A DNA stretch of 64,000 nucleotides, taken from assembly GCA_947685225.1 (NCBI GenBank), contig CANTUV010000026.1, forward strand, positions 54,335,501 through 54,399,500, in the 5' to 3' direction. Of the stretch, positions 37,529-49,429 are shown one piece after another. A model generated the notes under the pieces. That model was not told the origin of the DNA. It ran no database searches and worked only from the letters and a program-made list of their open reading frames with translations. The position numbers and the translations under genes are program-made. Source of the stretch: Garcia nutans (taxonomy: Eukaryota > Streptophyta > Magnoliopsida > Malpighiales > Euphorbiaceae). Position 1 is the stretch's first letter, and each line of letters begins with the position of its first letter.

Positions 37529-37540
37529 TGGTATCAGAGC
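37529..37540 (+). promoter_or_regulatory. primer binding site of element C
   Basis: TGGTATCAGAGC directly after the LTR; perfect initiator Met-tRNA complement. Confidence 0.95.
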
Positions 37541-37599
37541 GGGAAAATTGAAAACCAGATCTGGTTTTTTGAATCTGAGAAGAAAATTGATCAAAATCA

Positions 37600-40500
37600 A
37601 TGGCAGAAAACACAGTTAACAATTCACAAACTGAGGATCAAGATTCAGATACTTACAAGGTAGCTGGATTTGATAATTCAACAACAAAACTGGTTAGTAT
37701 TTGCCTCACAGAGAGAAACTATCTTTCTTGGAGCAGATCTATGATGATAGCTTTGAGAACTAGGGAGAAATTTGGATTTGTTAATGGTGAGGAAGAAAAG
37801 CCGAGTCAAAATCCTGCAAAATTGAAAAAATGGATGAAAATTGACAGTATGGTTACATCTTGGATCCTTAATTCGATCTCACCTGAGATATCTGATGCAT
37901 TCATCTACACAAACAGCTTTAAGGAGCTATGGGAGGAGCTGGCTACTAGGTTTGGTCAGGCAAACGGACCACTGATTTATCAGATCCGTAAGGAAATCTC
38001 TAGCATCAGTCAAGGAAACAGTTCATTGGTGCTATATTATACCAAGCTCAAAAGACTTTAGGATGAACTGAATGTTTTGAAACCCTTACCTGTGTGTAAT
38101 TGTGGTGCTCTTGAAAGATGCACTTGTAATGCAGCTAGGGCAGCATCTGTAATGGAAAGTGAACGCAGGTTAATGCAATTCTTACTTGGATTAAATGATT
38201 CATATGATAATTTCAAAAATCAAATACTTCTTATGAATTCATTACCTAGTGCTAGCAAAGCATGTTCTATGGTGCAAACTATAGAAAAACAGAGGGAGAT
38301 TCACATAGCTTTGCATGATTTAAGTGAACAACCAGCTACAATGTATGTGAACAAACAAGGAGAAAATAATCAGCAGAATTACAACAAGAAAGGAAAAGAC
38401 AAGGCAAATCAGTATTGTACTCACTGCAAGATAAATGGACACACCAGAGAAGGCTGCTTCAAGCTGATTGGATATCCAGACTGGTTTAAGAACTTGAAAA
38501 AGAAGAAGTATCAGGCAAACAGTAGCACATTCAGTCATGATGATGATGAAGGAGAAGAAACTTCAGATGGAGGTGCTACTAACCAGTCAGTCATTAGTGA
38601 GAGTATTGCCAGAATGATACAACAAGAAGTCAACAGAGCAATCAAAGGCAAAATGACTAGTGAAGATCCAACTACAGATTTTACACCAGCTAATGCAATG
38701 GCATTTTTAGGTATGTTATCTTTTTTATGTCATAATAGCATTGATTTAAAAGACAAAGGCACATGGATTGTTGATAGTGGTGCTACTCACCATATTACTC
38801 ATCTTAAACACATTTTTTACTATATCATACCTCTAAATAAACCAAGACATGTTAACCTTCCAGATAATACATATAGACTTGTGACACATGTTGGAAATGT
38901 TACCTTGAATGCAAACATGATTTTGAAGAATGTACTATACCTGCCATCATTTAAATGCAACTTGATCTCAGCTAGCACACTGGCCAAACAGGATCAGATT
39001 TCAATACAAACCTTACCAGATAATTGTGTGATGCAGGATTTAGTAACTAATGAGTATGTGGCAGTGGGAAAGGACCATGGTGGACTTTACTACTTAGACA
39101 AGTATAGTTTTATTCAAAGGAATTGTACCAAAGTACATGTATGTAAAAGTGGTCATAATGACCATGTTTGTAACCTCTGGCATGCAAGATTAGGCCATAT
39201 TGCAGAGAGCAGACAGAATCATGTACTGAATTTACTAAAAATAAATAAAGGCACTGTGAACTGTCATGTTTGTCCTCAAGCCAAACAGCAAAGATTAAGT
39301 TTTAATCTTAGCTCAAAAAGGGCTGAAGACATTTTTGATATGGTGCATGTGGATTTGTGGGGTCCCTATCATGTTAAGTCCATCACTGGAGCATGTTATA
39401 TGTTGACAATTGTAGATGATTATAGTCGATATACATGGACTTACATGTTAAATAATAAGCAGCAAGTGGTTAGTGCAATTCAACATTTTACAACTCTAGT
39501 TGAAACCCAATTTCTTAAAACCATTAAAACCTATAGAACTGACAATGGAACATAATTTATCTACCACCAACTCAAAAATTTCTTTCATAACAAAGGGATT
39601 ATACATCAAACCTCTTGTTCATATACCCCACAACAAAATGGGAGGGTTGAAAAAAAACACAAAGATCTACTAAACATAGGAAGAGCATTATTAATTCAAA
39701 GCTCTCTTCCTCAATATTTTTAGTCAGAACTGTTACTGACAGCAACCTACCTTATAAACAGGGTTCCATCTGAACACCTGAAATGGAAAACTCCATATGA
39801 GTTACTCCATCAAACCCTACCAGATTTAAAACATTTAAGAATCATAGGTTGTTTGTGTTTTACCACAAACATAAGACCTGATAAAAGGAAGTTTGATGCA
39901 AGGGCATCACCAGCAGTTCTACTTGGATATTCAACACAGACTAAAGGGTACAAGGTTTATGGTCTTGACACAAAGAAGATATATGTTTCAAGGGATGTTG
40001 TCTTTAAAGAGAATTTCTTCCCTTTCCAGCATACACCAACAGGAAAATTGCAAAACTTTTCACTTCCCATATGTGTACTAAATGATGACAGTATACCTGA
40101 ACCACCCACAGATAATGATCATATCCAACAACCAGCAGCTATTATCAACCCTACACCTAACCTTTACCCAACACCTGAACCAAATATATCAGATTCAACA
40201 ATGCCAAATGCATCAGAACAAAACAATGAACCTGTTTTGAATTTTAGGAGAAGCACAAGACAAAGAAATACACCATGTTGGTTAACAGATTATGTCACAA
40301 ATGTTACTGCAACCAATACACAACTCAGTATAACAAACAATACCCAAATATACCTCACCAATGTCAATAAAATACATGAGCCTAGTTCATTTAAACATGC
40401 TATAAATGACATAAACTGGATAACAGCTATGCAAAAGGAATTGCAGGCCCTGGAGGACAACCAGACTTGGACAATTACTGAACTACCAGCTGGAAAGAAG

Positions 40501-41903
40501 GTTATTGGGTCCAAGTGGGTTTACAGGGTTAAATATAAACCTGATGGTACAGTTGACAGGTAAAAAGCTAGACTTGTGGCTAAAGGATACAATCAGAGGT
40601 TGGGGTTGGACTACAACGATAGTTTTTCACCTGTAGCTAAGTTGGTTACTGTAAGGATTTTGCTGGCATTGGTGGCTAAACATGGGTGGTATCTACATCA
40701 GCTAGATATCAATAATGCCTACCTCCATGGGCATTTAAATGAAGAAGTCTATATGAGAATACCTGAAGGGTACACTAAAGGCCAGAAAGGTCAAGTTTGT
40801 AAGCTACATAAGTCTCTCTACGGGCTTAAGCAGGCTGGCAGAATGTGGAGCCAGGAGCTGATTCAAACATTAACAGAAATGGGGTTCAAACAGTCACTTA
40901 GTGACCACTGTTTGTTTACTCGAGGTACAGGAGACACTTTCATTATATTGATAGTGTATGTTGATGATATATTACTTGCAGGTGCACAATTACCAATAGT
41001 CCAACAAATTAAACAGCAATTGGATCGAAAATTCACAATTAAAGACTTACAAGAAGCAAAATACTTCATTGGTCTTGAAATAATCAGAACACCAGAGGGT
41101 ATATACCTCTCCCAACAGAAGTTTGTAGCAAATTTGATAAAAGATGCCAGCTTGCAACATTCACATAGCAAATCAACTCCATTACCACAAGGGTTGAAAA
41201 TTTTACCTGATATGGGTACTGTTTTACCTGACCCAGAAGCCTACAGAAGAATCGTTGGCCGGTTGTTGTATCTTGGATTTACATGCCCAGATATTACCTA
41301 TTCGGTTCAACAATTGTCTCAGTTCATGCACGAACCAAGGCAAGGACACCTACGGACAGTAGTACATCTGCTCAAATACTTACAGGGCACTAAAGATCAC
41401 GCCTTGTTTTTCCCACATGATACAGATCTACAGATTTTTGCTTATTGTGACGCTGACTGGGCAGCCTGTGTTACCACACGCCGTTCTCTGACTGGTTATT
41501 GTGTTTTTCTCGGCCAATCTCTTGTTTCCTGGAAAAAAACATCGTGAGTAGAAGCTCTGCCAAAGCTGAATACAGAAGCATGGCAAACACAGTCTGTGAG
41601 TTATTATGGTTAACAGAAATATTGAAAGACTTTCAGATCCAGATTCAGAAACCCATACCTTTACAGTGTGACAATCAAGCTGCTCTTCACATCGCAGCCA
41701 ACCCTGTGTTTCACGAACGTACTAAACATGTTGATATTGATTGTCACGTGGTTCGTCAACAGCTTCAAAATGGGTTGATCTCCACTTCACACATCAGTAC
41801 CATTCATCAACTGGCGGATCTGTTTACCAAAACCCTTTCTATTCCCAGATTTGATGAGCTTAAGACCAAACTCGGGCTTATTCAACTCGCCTCCAGTTTG
41901 AGA
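37600..41903 (+). pseudogene. gag-pol polyprotein of copia element C (four stops, one frameshift)
   Basis: The ATG at 37600 follows the leader directly and opens a Gag of the retrotran_gag type. It has an additional Cys-rich segment (CNCGALERCTC) and the CCHC knuckle CTHCKINGHTREGC at 38416-38457. Protease DSG is at 38773-38781. Integrase (LWHARLGHI, HVDLWGPY, RTDNGT, NGRVEKKH) covers about 39170-39800. RT has YVDD at 40957-40968, and RNase H (CDADWAAC) lies near 41450. All lie in one frame to 41546, but it is cut by TAG at 38059, TAA at 39553, TAG at 39721 and TAA at 40561. Two of these sit where relatives have Trp (TGG to TAG). A frameshift near 41535 moves the last RNase H part to another frame. 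The element could move only with help in trans. Confidence 0.95.
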
Positions 41904-41922
41904 GGGGGGGGGGGGGGGGGGG
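41904..41922 (+). promoter_or_regulatory. polypurine tract of element C, run of 19 G
   Basis: Nineteen consecutive G lie immediately before the 3' LTR, where a mixed A/G tract is usual. Exact length may be affected by sequencing error. Confidence 0.85.
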
Positions 41923-42157
41923 TGATGAAGTTAGAATGAGAGAAACGGCAGAGAGCAGAGAGCAGATAAGTATTTTTAGGTTAAGTTGAGAAATGTTTTA
42001 TTTATATACGATCCATGTTTGTATTCGGGTCAAGTATAGTCCACGCTCACATCCAATACACAATCCACGTATATATACAACAGCCATATAAATACTTGTA
42101 CAGTTAGTTGTGAATGTAATTGAGAATACATTTTTACAAATTTCCTTTTTCTGTTCA
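41923..42157 (+). repeat. 3' LTR of element C (235 bp)
   Basis: Second LTR copy, followed by target duplication GATCT and resumption of the LINE. Confidence 0.97.
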
Positions 42158-42722
42158 GATCTGCAGGTAATCGTACCAACCGTCAAACAACATCTCTTCG
42201 GTGCTCTACAGAATGTATAATAAAAACATCACTTTAGCAACTTTGGAGGATCAAGAAGAAGATATTTCATTAGAGGAACCAAACCTTGATCTCCTTACTA
42301 AATGTAAATTGAGAAAGAAGTCCAAAACCAAATACAAATATTTGGTGAAAAGTAGCATTATTGTATCTGGCAGGAGAAAGACCAATAAGGGTAAGCGGTT
42401 TGGGGCTCCATCTTCGATCCTTGCTCTTGAAAACTCCATTTCTGACTCCAACATCATTAGAAATATGAATCGGATAAATGGGAGTAAATTTTCGGGCAGT
42501 CCTCTTCGGATGGAGCTTGAGAATACAATGCCATCTGAGGCTAATGACGTTGGTAATGCTCAGCCAGTTCATCCTGACTTAGAGGACATGGAGGTTGCGA
42601 AGACCTGGGAAGTTGAATCTATGTTGGGTTTATTTGAGCCAAATGATAAAGAAAAAGTTTGCCAAGGTTTGAGCGATATCATTAGGAGAGAATTATCTGA
42701 TGGGTTCATTTTCAATTCTTAG
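42158..42722 (+). pseudogene. LINE ORF1 C-terminal segment after element C
   Basis: Continues from GATCT of the interrupted ORF1. The frame from 42201 gives a 173-residue basic then acidic stretch (KCKLRKKSKTKYKYL, then EANDVGNAQPVHPDLED) ending at TAG 42720-42722. It fits the charged C-terminal tail of LINE ORF1 proteins, but no specific domain is recognised. Confidence 0.6.
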
Positions 42723-43213
42723 GTTCCTGGGGCCTGGGTCTTTCAGAACTTAATCTGGATTTGAGTATCCATCTAGGTAGACTAGTTGTGTTTGGTGGCT
42801 TTCGCTGATTTTGCTTGGGGAGCTTGCTGCCTTTGGGTGTAGATTTAGAACTCATGATCATTTCCGAGAAGCTTATTGCAGCTTCCAAGGAGATCCCTTT
42901 CATTGATTGCAACCCTCAGTTGGTGGATGCTTTATGATCATCTGTTCAGCTTATGAAAAATGCGATTCTCCCTTTTTATAATTTGAGAAACACCGTGCTT
43001 TTTAGATTTTTTCTTTTTATGTGTTCTTCAGTTCTTGTATTTGGCTCTGATTGCTGTTCTGTTTTTGTGTTTTGGGGGCTTTTTCTCATGAGTTGGGATG
43101 CTTTAATTGTGGTTGGGTTAGATTTTTGGCTTGGGTTGATAGCATCTCCCATTCATATTTTTTCCCCATTCATAATAATAATAAAATTTTATCTCTTTAT
43201 ATAAAAAAAAAAA
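42723..43213 (+). other. 3' tail of the LINE-derived retroposon with poly(A)
   Basis: T-rich non-coding tail ending in ATAATAATAATAAAATTTT and an A-run at 43203-43213, directly before the right target duplication. It shows no endonuclease or RT similarity. Confidence 0.7.
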
Positions 43214-43229
43214 GGAGAATGTAATATAT

Positions 43230-45642
43230 TAGTGTAAACGGAGATAAAATTTTTGTCCCTAAAAAAAGAGAATAGGGCAAATTAATAGACCACATAATAC
43301 TTATTAAATTTATAAAGAACTTTGATCAGAACTATACTTACTGAATATATAATATGATATACCTTTTTTTTTATCGGATATACTATGCGATACTTATTAA
43401 ATTAAATTTTTTTAATGAATATACATATTTTTATTTTTTTCATATTTATAAAACTTAAAATAATAACATAAATAAAAGCAGTTATTAAATCGAAATAAAA
43501 TTAATCAAGATATGGGATGACATAAATTAGTTTCTGCTTCAGCGTTACTGTGAGAATGAGAATTGTTTGCAGTTTCTGAGTACTCAATTTCATGCCTGAT
43601 GGCGCCAATAACTATTATATATTTAGAAGATTAACAATTAAATTGATATTATAAAATCTTATCTTATGTTTAGAGGCTGACCTAAACTATAGGGCCCCCT
43701 CAACTAATTTTCTTTTAAATTATATATATATATATATTACACATTATATTTTAAAATATAATATATCATAAAATAATATCGAATAAATTTAAAGCATTGT
43801 TTGATTAAACATTAAAAAATACAAAAATCGTAATAATAAGTTGTACCTATAAGCAATCCAATATATTTTTTTATTATTTTATAATTATAATTAATTATTA
43901 CAATTTAAATATGCTACATTTTAATTATTTAGATGGTTATATATAAAACTTTTAAAAAAATCAAATAATTAAGGTAATTATAGATGAGTATATAAATATA
44001 AAGATGAATTCTATTAATTTATTAATTTTTGAAAATTTCAATATTATATATAAAGCGTCGCCCTACATATTATTGATATGCTTGGTTGGTGGATAAAGGT
44101 AGTGATCAACAGGAGGAACATATTCTTTTTTGTTTGCTTTAAGACCCTATTTTCATATAATTCATGGAGAAAGTAGTTGCGACTGACCATACTCAATTTC
44201 AATTTGGATATTCATTAAAACATTATCATCCTCAACAGACCATTGACATGACAGCAAACTTGATTTTAACACATGGGATTGAATAGCTAAGTGCAAAAAC
44301 AAGCAGAAAACTGTAATATTACGAATGAAAAATAAACCAACAAATTGGATAATATTAATGAAATTGATTAAACCCAAGTGTCGTGGCGTCTAAAGGAAAA
44401 ATACTCCATACCCACCGATTTCTCCAACTTGGGAGAATCCCTAATAATTTAGCTGACGCTGACATTTACGATTAACTACAAAACTCTAAACCTTCAACTG
44501 CATGCCCATCAAATTTCAATACCCCTATTGGGATGATTTATTTTAAATGAAATTTCTACTTTTCATTTCTATTTTTGAAAATTTTGAAATATTGAAAATT
44601 ACATATATATATATATATATATATATATCAAAGTTGAAATTTTGATATTATGCCAACACTGTAAAAAAAAATAAAAATGTTAGTACTTGACAAAAAAATA
44701 TATTATAAATATATTTTAATTATCACATAATTAAAAAGTTTCCCACTTTCTTTGACCTAGCTTGTTGCTATCTTAATTCAAATTAAAAAAAAAAATTGTA
44801 TACAGCAGTAGTGCTGAACTGCAGGACCAGGCGAACCTGAGTCTAATCACTGAAACCAAAAAAATATCCCCATTAATTTATTTTTCTAAAGATTCAATCT
44901 TTGTTTAGAGCAATATAGAAAAGAAAAAAAAAAGAAAGAAAGAAAGAACAAAAGGGAAAATTGAAGTATCTTTTAATACCCTCTAGCAGCTGGGTATCCA
45001 CACGATCAATAATAAAAAATAATAAAAAAGGAAAAGTACATCATAAAAATAATGCAGCAATTTTTTATTAGCATATGGGTTAGAGATAAGATGATCCAGA
45101 ACAAGTCCACAACTACCGCATACCAACAGTAGTTTTTTATTTTGCATTATTAGTTAATCCAGTTTTATTTAATATATAAATATATCTGCGGGCGGCCGCA
45201 GTTAAAAGACAGCCATCTTTATTTGTTGGACTGAATCTGAGGATGCAAATTGCAGCTACTTACTTGGCCTTTGAAATAATCCATCCGGCATACCCATTGG
45301 CCTAATTTAGTAATTATCTGAATTCATCAAAAAGTTCCATTTCTCTGTTCTTTAATTACCAAGTAAACCGTCTGCCTAATATATAATACAGTCAGAAACC
45401 AACTAATCTAATTGCTAAGCTAACCCGTGATTCTTTTGTTTTCTTGATTTAGCTGCTCTTTTCTCAACCCCAGCAAATAAATTAATAATCATTTTAACAA
45501 AGAAAAACAATCTTTTTCTTGCTCCTTCAACCAACCCAATATTTCTCCTTCAATCAAAAGCCATTTGTTCCCAATCTAAAAAGTTATCGTTTCTGAAAAA
45601 TAAAACAAGCTTCGGCCATTTTTGTTTCTATATTATTGATTC
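43230..45642. other. intergenic and promoter side of the PUB16-like gene
   Basis: AT-rich with an AT microsatellite (44603-44628). The last 150-200 bases (CT-rich, TTTCTTGCTCCTTC) are the likely 5' untranslated region of the U-box gene. No other gene seen. Confidence 0.5.
44603..44628. repeat. (AT)n microsatellite
   Basis: About thirteen AT units. Confidence 0.95.
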
Positions 45643-47673
45643 ATGATGGTATCTCCTCAAAATTTCCAGCCAAGAAAAAGGCGGCCGTCGGCGGGGGCGT
45701 TTATACCTCCTAATTTCTCCGATCATAAACTTGTTCAATCTCTACTTGTCCTCTCCCAAGAAATTTCATCTCTCAAGCCTCTTGGATTCCTTCTAAAACG
45801 TAATTCTCTTTCGATTATACGTAAAGTTAGATTACTTTCAATCTTATTCGATGAGCTTCTTCGAAATCCAATCCCTCTCCTGTCTCCAACACTCCTCTGT
45901 TTTGAAGAAATATATATAGTTCTACAGAGAATCAGAACTCTGATTGAAGACTGCTCTAATGGAAGTAGGATGTGGCTTCTAATCCAAATTGAATCTGCGG
46001 CTAGCAACTTCCACGAGCTTACTCTTGAATTGTCAACTCTTTTGGATATTTTCCCAGTAAAAGAGGTTGATTTGAGCGAAGATGTTCAAGAACTCGTCCT
46101 TTTGATTAGAAATCAATGCTCCAAAGTAAAATCTTTCTTAGATCCCAGAGATTTTAATCTAAGGCAAGATGTTTTGGATTTGCTTGACCGAATCAAGAAA
46201 CAAATCGTTCCTGATCATTCTAAACTTGCAGAGATATTTGATAAATTGGGCCTACGAAATTCTTCCAGTTGTAAAGAAGAAATTGAAAGTCAAGAAGAAG
46301 AAATTCAAAATCCAATCGACGACAAATCCAAATCTGAGGTGGTTGCTTTAATCGGACTCGTTCGCTACTCGAAATGTGTTCTCTATGGAGCATCCACGCC
46401 TACATCTGATCACAGGGGGAGAAAATCGGTGCCGGAGGTTAATATTCCGACTGACTTCCATTGTCCTATTAGTCTGGATTTGATGCGGGACCCAGTTGTC
46501 GTGGCAACTGGCCAGACGTATGATCGGAAGTCGATTACACTTTGGATTGAGTCTGGACACAAAACGTGTCCTAAGACAGGTCAGACTTTGTCCCACACCA
46601 ACCTCATCCCTAACTGCGCTTTGAAGAACCTAATTGGCATGTGGTGTCGCGAGCAAAAAATACCTTTCGAAATCAAGGAAGGTAACCACAAAGTTAATGC
46701 CGTTATACGAAATAAGGCGGCGATTGAGGCTACCAAGATGACTGTATCATTTTTGGTCAACAAGCTTTCCCTTTCAAACTCATTAGAAGCAGCTAACGGC
46801 GTCGTTTACGAGCTTCGTGCACTTGCAAAAACAAATCCGGATGGCCGAGCCTGCATGGGCGAAGCTGGAACAATGTCGTCGCTAGTCCGTTACTTGGGCT
46901 CGGATATAGGTTTGGAGCTACCGAACCTTCAAGTCAACGCTGTTACAACTATTCTCAATCTCTCCATTCTTGAGGAAAATAAAACGAGAATAATGGAAAC
47001 TGACGGAGCATTAAACGGCGTAATTGAAGTGCTACGGTCAGGTGCCACGTTGGAGGCAAAGGCGAATGCGGCGGCTACTATATTTAGCTTATCAGGTGTA
47101 CATTCGTATCGGAAACGATTAGGGAGGAAAACACGTGTCATAAAAGGATTAATTGATTTAGCAAAATGCGGAAACACGTATTCAAAGAAAGACGCATTAA
47201 TGGCGATTTTGAATTTGGCGGGAGATAGAGAAAATGTAGGGAGGTTAGTGGAGGCAGGGGTGGTGGAGACAGTAAATGAAGTTGTGAATATTCTACCGGA
47301 GGAGGCGGTGACAATTCTTGAAGTGGTAGTGAAAAGAGGTGGAATAGTTGCAATCGAGGCGGCGTATAAAACAGTAAGGAAATTAGGAGTCATATTAAGG
47401 GAAGGATCAGATGCGGCTAGGGAAAGTGCAGTTTCAACTTTAGTAACGATTTGTCGAAAAGGAGGATCTGAAATGGTGGCAGATGTTGCATCGGTTTCTG
47501 GAATTGACAGAATTGTAGGGGATATGATAGCAGTAGGGACAATTAGATCAAGAAGAAAAGCGGCCAGTATGTTGAGGATTCTTCGAAGATGGGCGGCTGG
47601 TTTGGATTGTGAAGTTGTGGATAGGCATGTTACTACTGCTACTACTCATCCAACTGCGAGTAGTTTATCATGA
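45643..47673 (+). CDS. PUB16: U-box E3 ubiquitin ligase with ARM repeats, PUB16-like
   Basis: A 676-residue plant U-box protein of the class with an N-terminal U-box-associated helical domain (about 28-190), a U-box (about 268-341) and C-terminal armadillo repeats (about 385-650). The U-box reads IPTDFHCPISLDLMRDPVV, then TYDRKSITLWI, then CPKTGQTL and LIPNCALKNLI, with the residues that contact E2 enzymes conserved. ARM repeats show the LLNLS/AAATIFSLS and DALMAILNLA patterns and would bind substrate. The N-terminus QPRKRRPSAGAF and overall layout match PUB16/PUB17-type ligases, with PUB16 the closest by memory. The frame is a single exon, as usual for this group. The start uses the first of two adjacent ATGs. 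The family acts in defence and hormone signalling; the target here is unknown. The neighbours are unrelated. Confidence 0.93.
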   Translation: MMVSPQNFQPRKRRPSAGAFIPPNFSDHKLVQSLLVLSQEISSLKPLGFLLKRNSLSIIRKVRLLSILFDELLRNPIPLLSPTLLCFEEIYIVLQRIRTLIEDCSNGSRMWLLIQIESAASNFHELTLELSTLLDIFPVKEVDLSEDVQELVLLIRNQCSKVKSFLDPRDFNLRQDVLDLLDRIKKQIVPDHSKLAEIFDKLGLRNSSSCKEEIESQEEEIQNPIDDKSKSEVVALIGLVRYSKCVLYGASTPTSDHRGRKSVPEVNIPTDFHCPISLDLMRDPVVVATGQTYDRKSITLWIESGHKTCPKTGQTLSHTNLIPNCALKNLIGMWCREQKIPFEIKEGNHKVNAVIRNKAAIEATKMTVSFLVNKLSLSNSLEAANGVVYELRALAKTNPDGRACMGEAGTMSSLVRYLGSDIGLELPNLQVNAVTTILNLSILEENKTRIMETDGALNGVIEVLRSGATLEAKANAAATIFSLSGVHSYRKRLGRKTRVIKGLIDLAKCGNTYSKKDALMAILNLAGDRENVGRLVEAGVVETVNEVVNILPEEAVTILEVVVKRGGIVAIEAAYKTVRKLGVILREGSDAARESAVSTLVTICRKGGSEMVADVASVSGIDRIVGDMIAVGTIRSRRKAASMLRILRRWAAGLDCEVVDRHVTTATTHPTASSLS

Positions 47674-48267
47674 ACAGCAATATTGCCAAGCTAGTTGTAT
47701 TTGTGTGCTGATATTTGTTAATTAATTGTAGAGAAAGTATATATATGTATTCTTCAAATTAATTTTCTTCTTTGGAGAGGCAATGATTGTATAATCTACT
47801 CTTTATTCATTGCTCGGCAGCTTTAAACGCCTTCTTTATTATCTCTCTCTCTCTTTTTTTTTCCCTTAAATATAATTGCACTTTTTTTTAAGTGTCAGTT
47901 GATTGGTATAATAAAGATTCTTTTAATCATATTTTTTTGTAAAATGATTAAAATGAATAATGATTAATTTCTGATTAAATTTAAAACAACCATCAGTTCA
48001 CATATTAGCATATGACTCATTTGAATAATTGATTTATTGCCTTCAAAATTTACCCAGCTTCAAATTAAAATCATAAATAAAGACACTTTTTTCAGACAGC
48101 AGATAGTTCTAAAATTTATCATAGTTGTTAATATGAAAGCAGTAGTTAAGGTGGAGAAGTTTTCACCAAAAGAAATTAAATTAAATAAATAAGGTGGAAA
48201 AGGCAGATCAATACAAAAATAACGAATTGTAAACAGAAAAGTAGAAAATGATTGGCAACTGAAATGA

Positions 48268-48311
<44 letters not shown>

Positions 48312-48949
48312 AGTATCTAGAGTTGGTGTTACGGTCATTATTAATTTCAGTCTTTCAGATCTAAAGTTATTCGTAACCTTTTAACTGACAAAAATTATTA
48401 TTAAAGAAGGATCATAACTATACTATTAATTAGTTAGTTGGGTATTAAGTATTAACTAACTAATACAAAGTTTATCAATTTTTTTAAGAAAAAGCAAATT
48501 GTGGTCTATTAATTATCTTAATGGCCTTAATATAATCTAAATTGACTATTAATTTATGAAAGCAAAAATATAGTTTTAATATTATTCGAAGAGTTCACCA
48601 TAAAATAAATTATATTAACTACCAAGATTGCAGGTTCTCCAATATTTTATTTGCTAAAACTCACTTTACCCACCACCATTTACTTTTGAATTGGTGTCCG
48701 GTGCTGGTGGGAAGGTCTTCTCTTCCAAATATATGAACAAATTAACCAAGTGAGTGCCGCAAAAAATTTCATGGCCAGTGACCACATGCACCGACACGCA
48801 AACGTGTTACATAATATGAAGATGGGCGTTTTACAAGTTTTCTCTGATCAAGCATATATAGCTTACATTACATAACTCAATAAAAATTAATGCTTCTATT
48901 AAAAAGTCAAATCTGCAGAGGTTGCAACACGCAATTGTTCCCACCCGAG
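47674..48949. other. 3' flank of the PUB16-like gene and intergenic
   Basis: The first 150 or so bases are probable 3' untranslated region. A compound TA/TG microsatellite lies at 48269-48312. Nothing else recognised. Confidence 0.55.
48269..48312. repeat. compound (TA)n(TG)n microsatellite
   Basis: About eight TA units run directly into about fourteen TG units. Confidence 0.95.
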
Positions 48950-49158
48950 TGTTGGCAGATGAAAATATTATTTCACATTGAAAAAATAAAATAAAAAATA
49001 AGAAAGGGTATATTAAATAAGTAGTGTAAAGGATAAAATAGCCAAATTATTTTATTATAAACCCATTAATTTGATAAGCCCATTAATTATAAAAGACCCA
49101 ACAGTCCAATATTTATGAAGCTCAAAAACAAATTATCCATCGAATTTAAATTCTAATA
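48950..49158 (+). repeat. 5' LTR of TRIM-like element 2
   Basis: Shares GAAAATATTAT, GAGAAAGGGTATATTAAATAAG-type blocks and the CCCATTAATT region with 49837-50048, in the same order. Confidence 0.72.
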
Positions 49159-49429
49159 TAGTATCAGTCTCAATATTCCAACGGATCAAATATTTCTGTC
49201 AAGTCAAACTTAAGTGATAATACCTATAAAAAAATAGATTACACTTGAAAAAAAAAGAGTCATATATTAAAAAAGCCCAATTATAAAATAGACTGTAGAT
49301 TAATTTGAAGCTAATCCTCTGAGTCCAATAAAGAGCCAAGATCAATGCTTGTAATAAATGTGAAACTGGATTCTATGAGCCTAGAGAATAAGTCAAGATT
49401 CAGAAGAAAAAAAAATGACACTCTCCACT

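Larger units (their letters stand above)
37294..42157 (+). mobile_element. Ty1/copia retrotransposon C, full length, nested in LINE
   Basis: A 4864-bp element with 235-bp LTRs (TGATGAAG...CTGTTCA), a perfect primer site, gag-pol, a G-rich polypurine tract, and a perfect 5-bp target duplication GATCT (37289-37293 and 42158-42162) inside the LINE ORF1. The LTRs differ at only 4 of 235 positions, all A/G transitions, so this is the youngest datable insertion in the window. Confidence 0.97.
32403..43229 (+). mobile_element. LINE-derived retroposon (ORF1 only) with nested insertions
   Basis: Outer element of a nest. It is flanked by an 18-bp target duplication with one mismatch (AAGGAGAATGTAGTATAT at 32403-32420, with A for G at 43212-43229), and the right copy follows a poly(A) run (43203-43213). 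Subtracting copia element C with its duplication and the island at 34153-37028 leaves about 3.0 kb. This contains a LINE-type ORF1 and a 3' tail of about 490 bp. No endonuclease or reverse transcriptase domain lies between ORF1 and the poly(A), so it was mobilised in trans. Confidence 0.82.

Noticed and set aside
43670..43715. GGGCCCCCTCAAC motif resembling a DNA transposon terminus
   Set aside because: No partner terminus found nearby.
46929..47393. Minus-strand 154-codon frame within the PUB16-like gene
   Set aside because: Antisense shadow of the ARM-repeat region.
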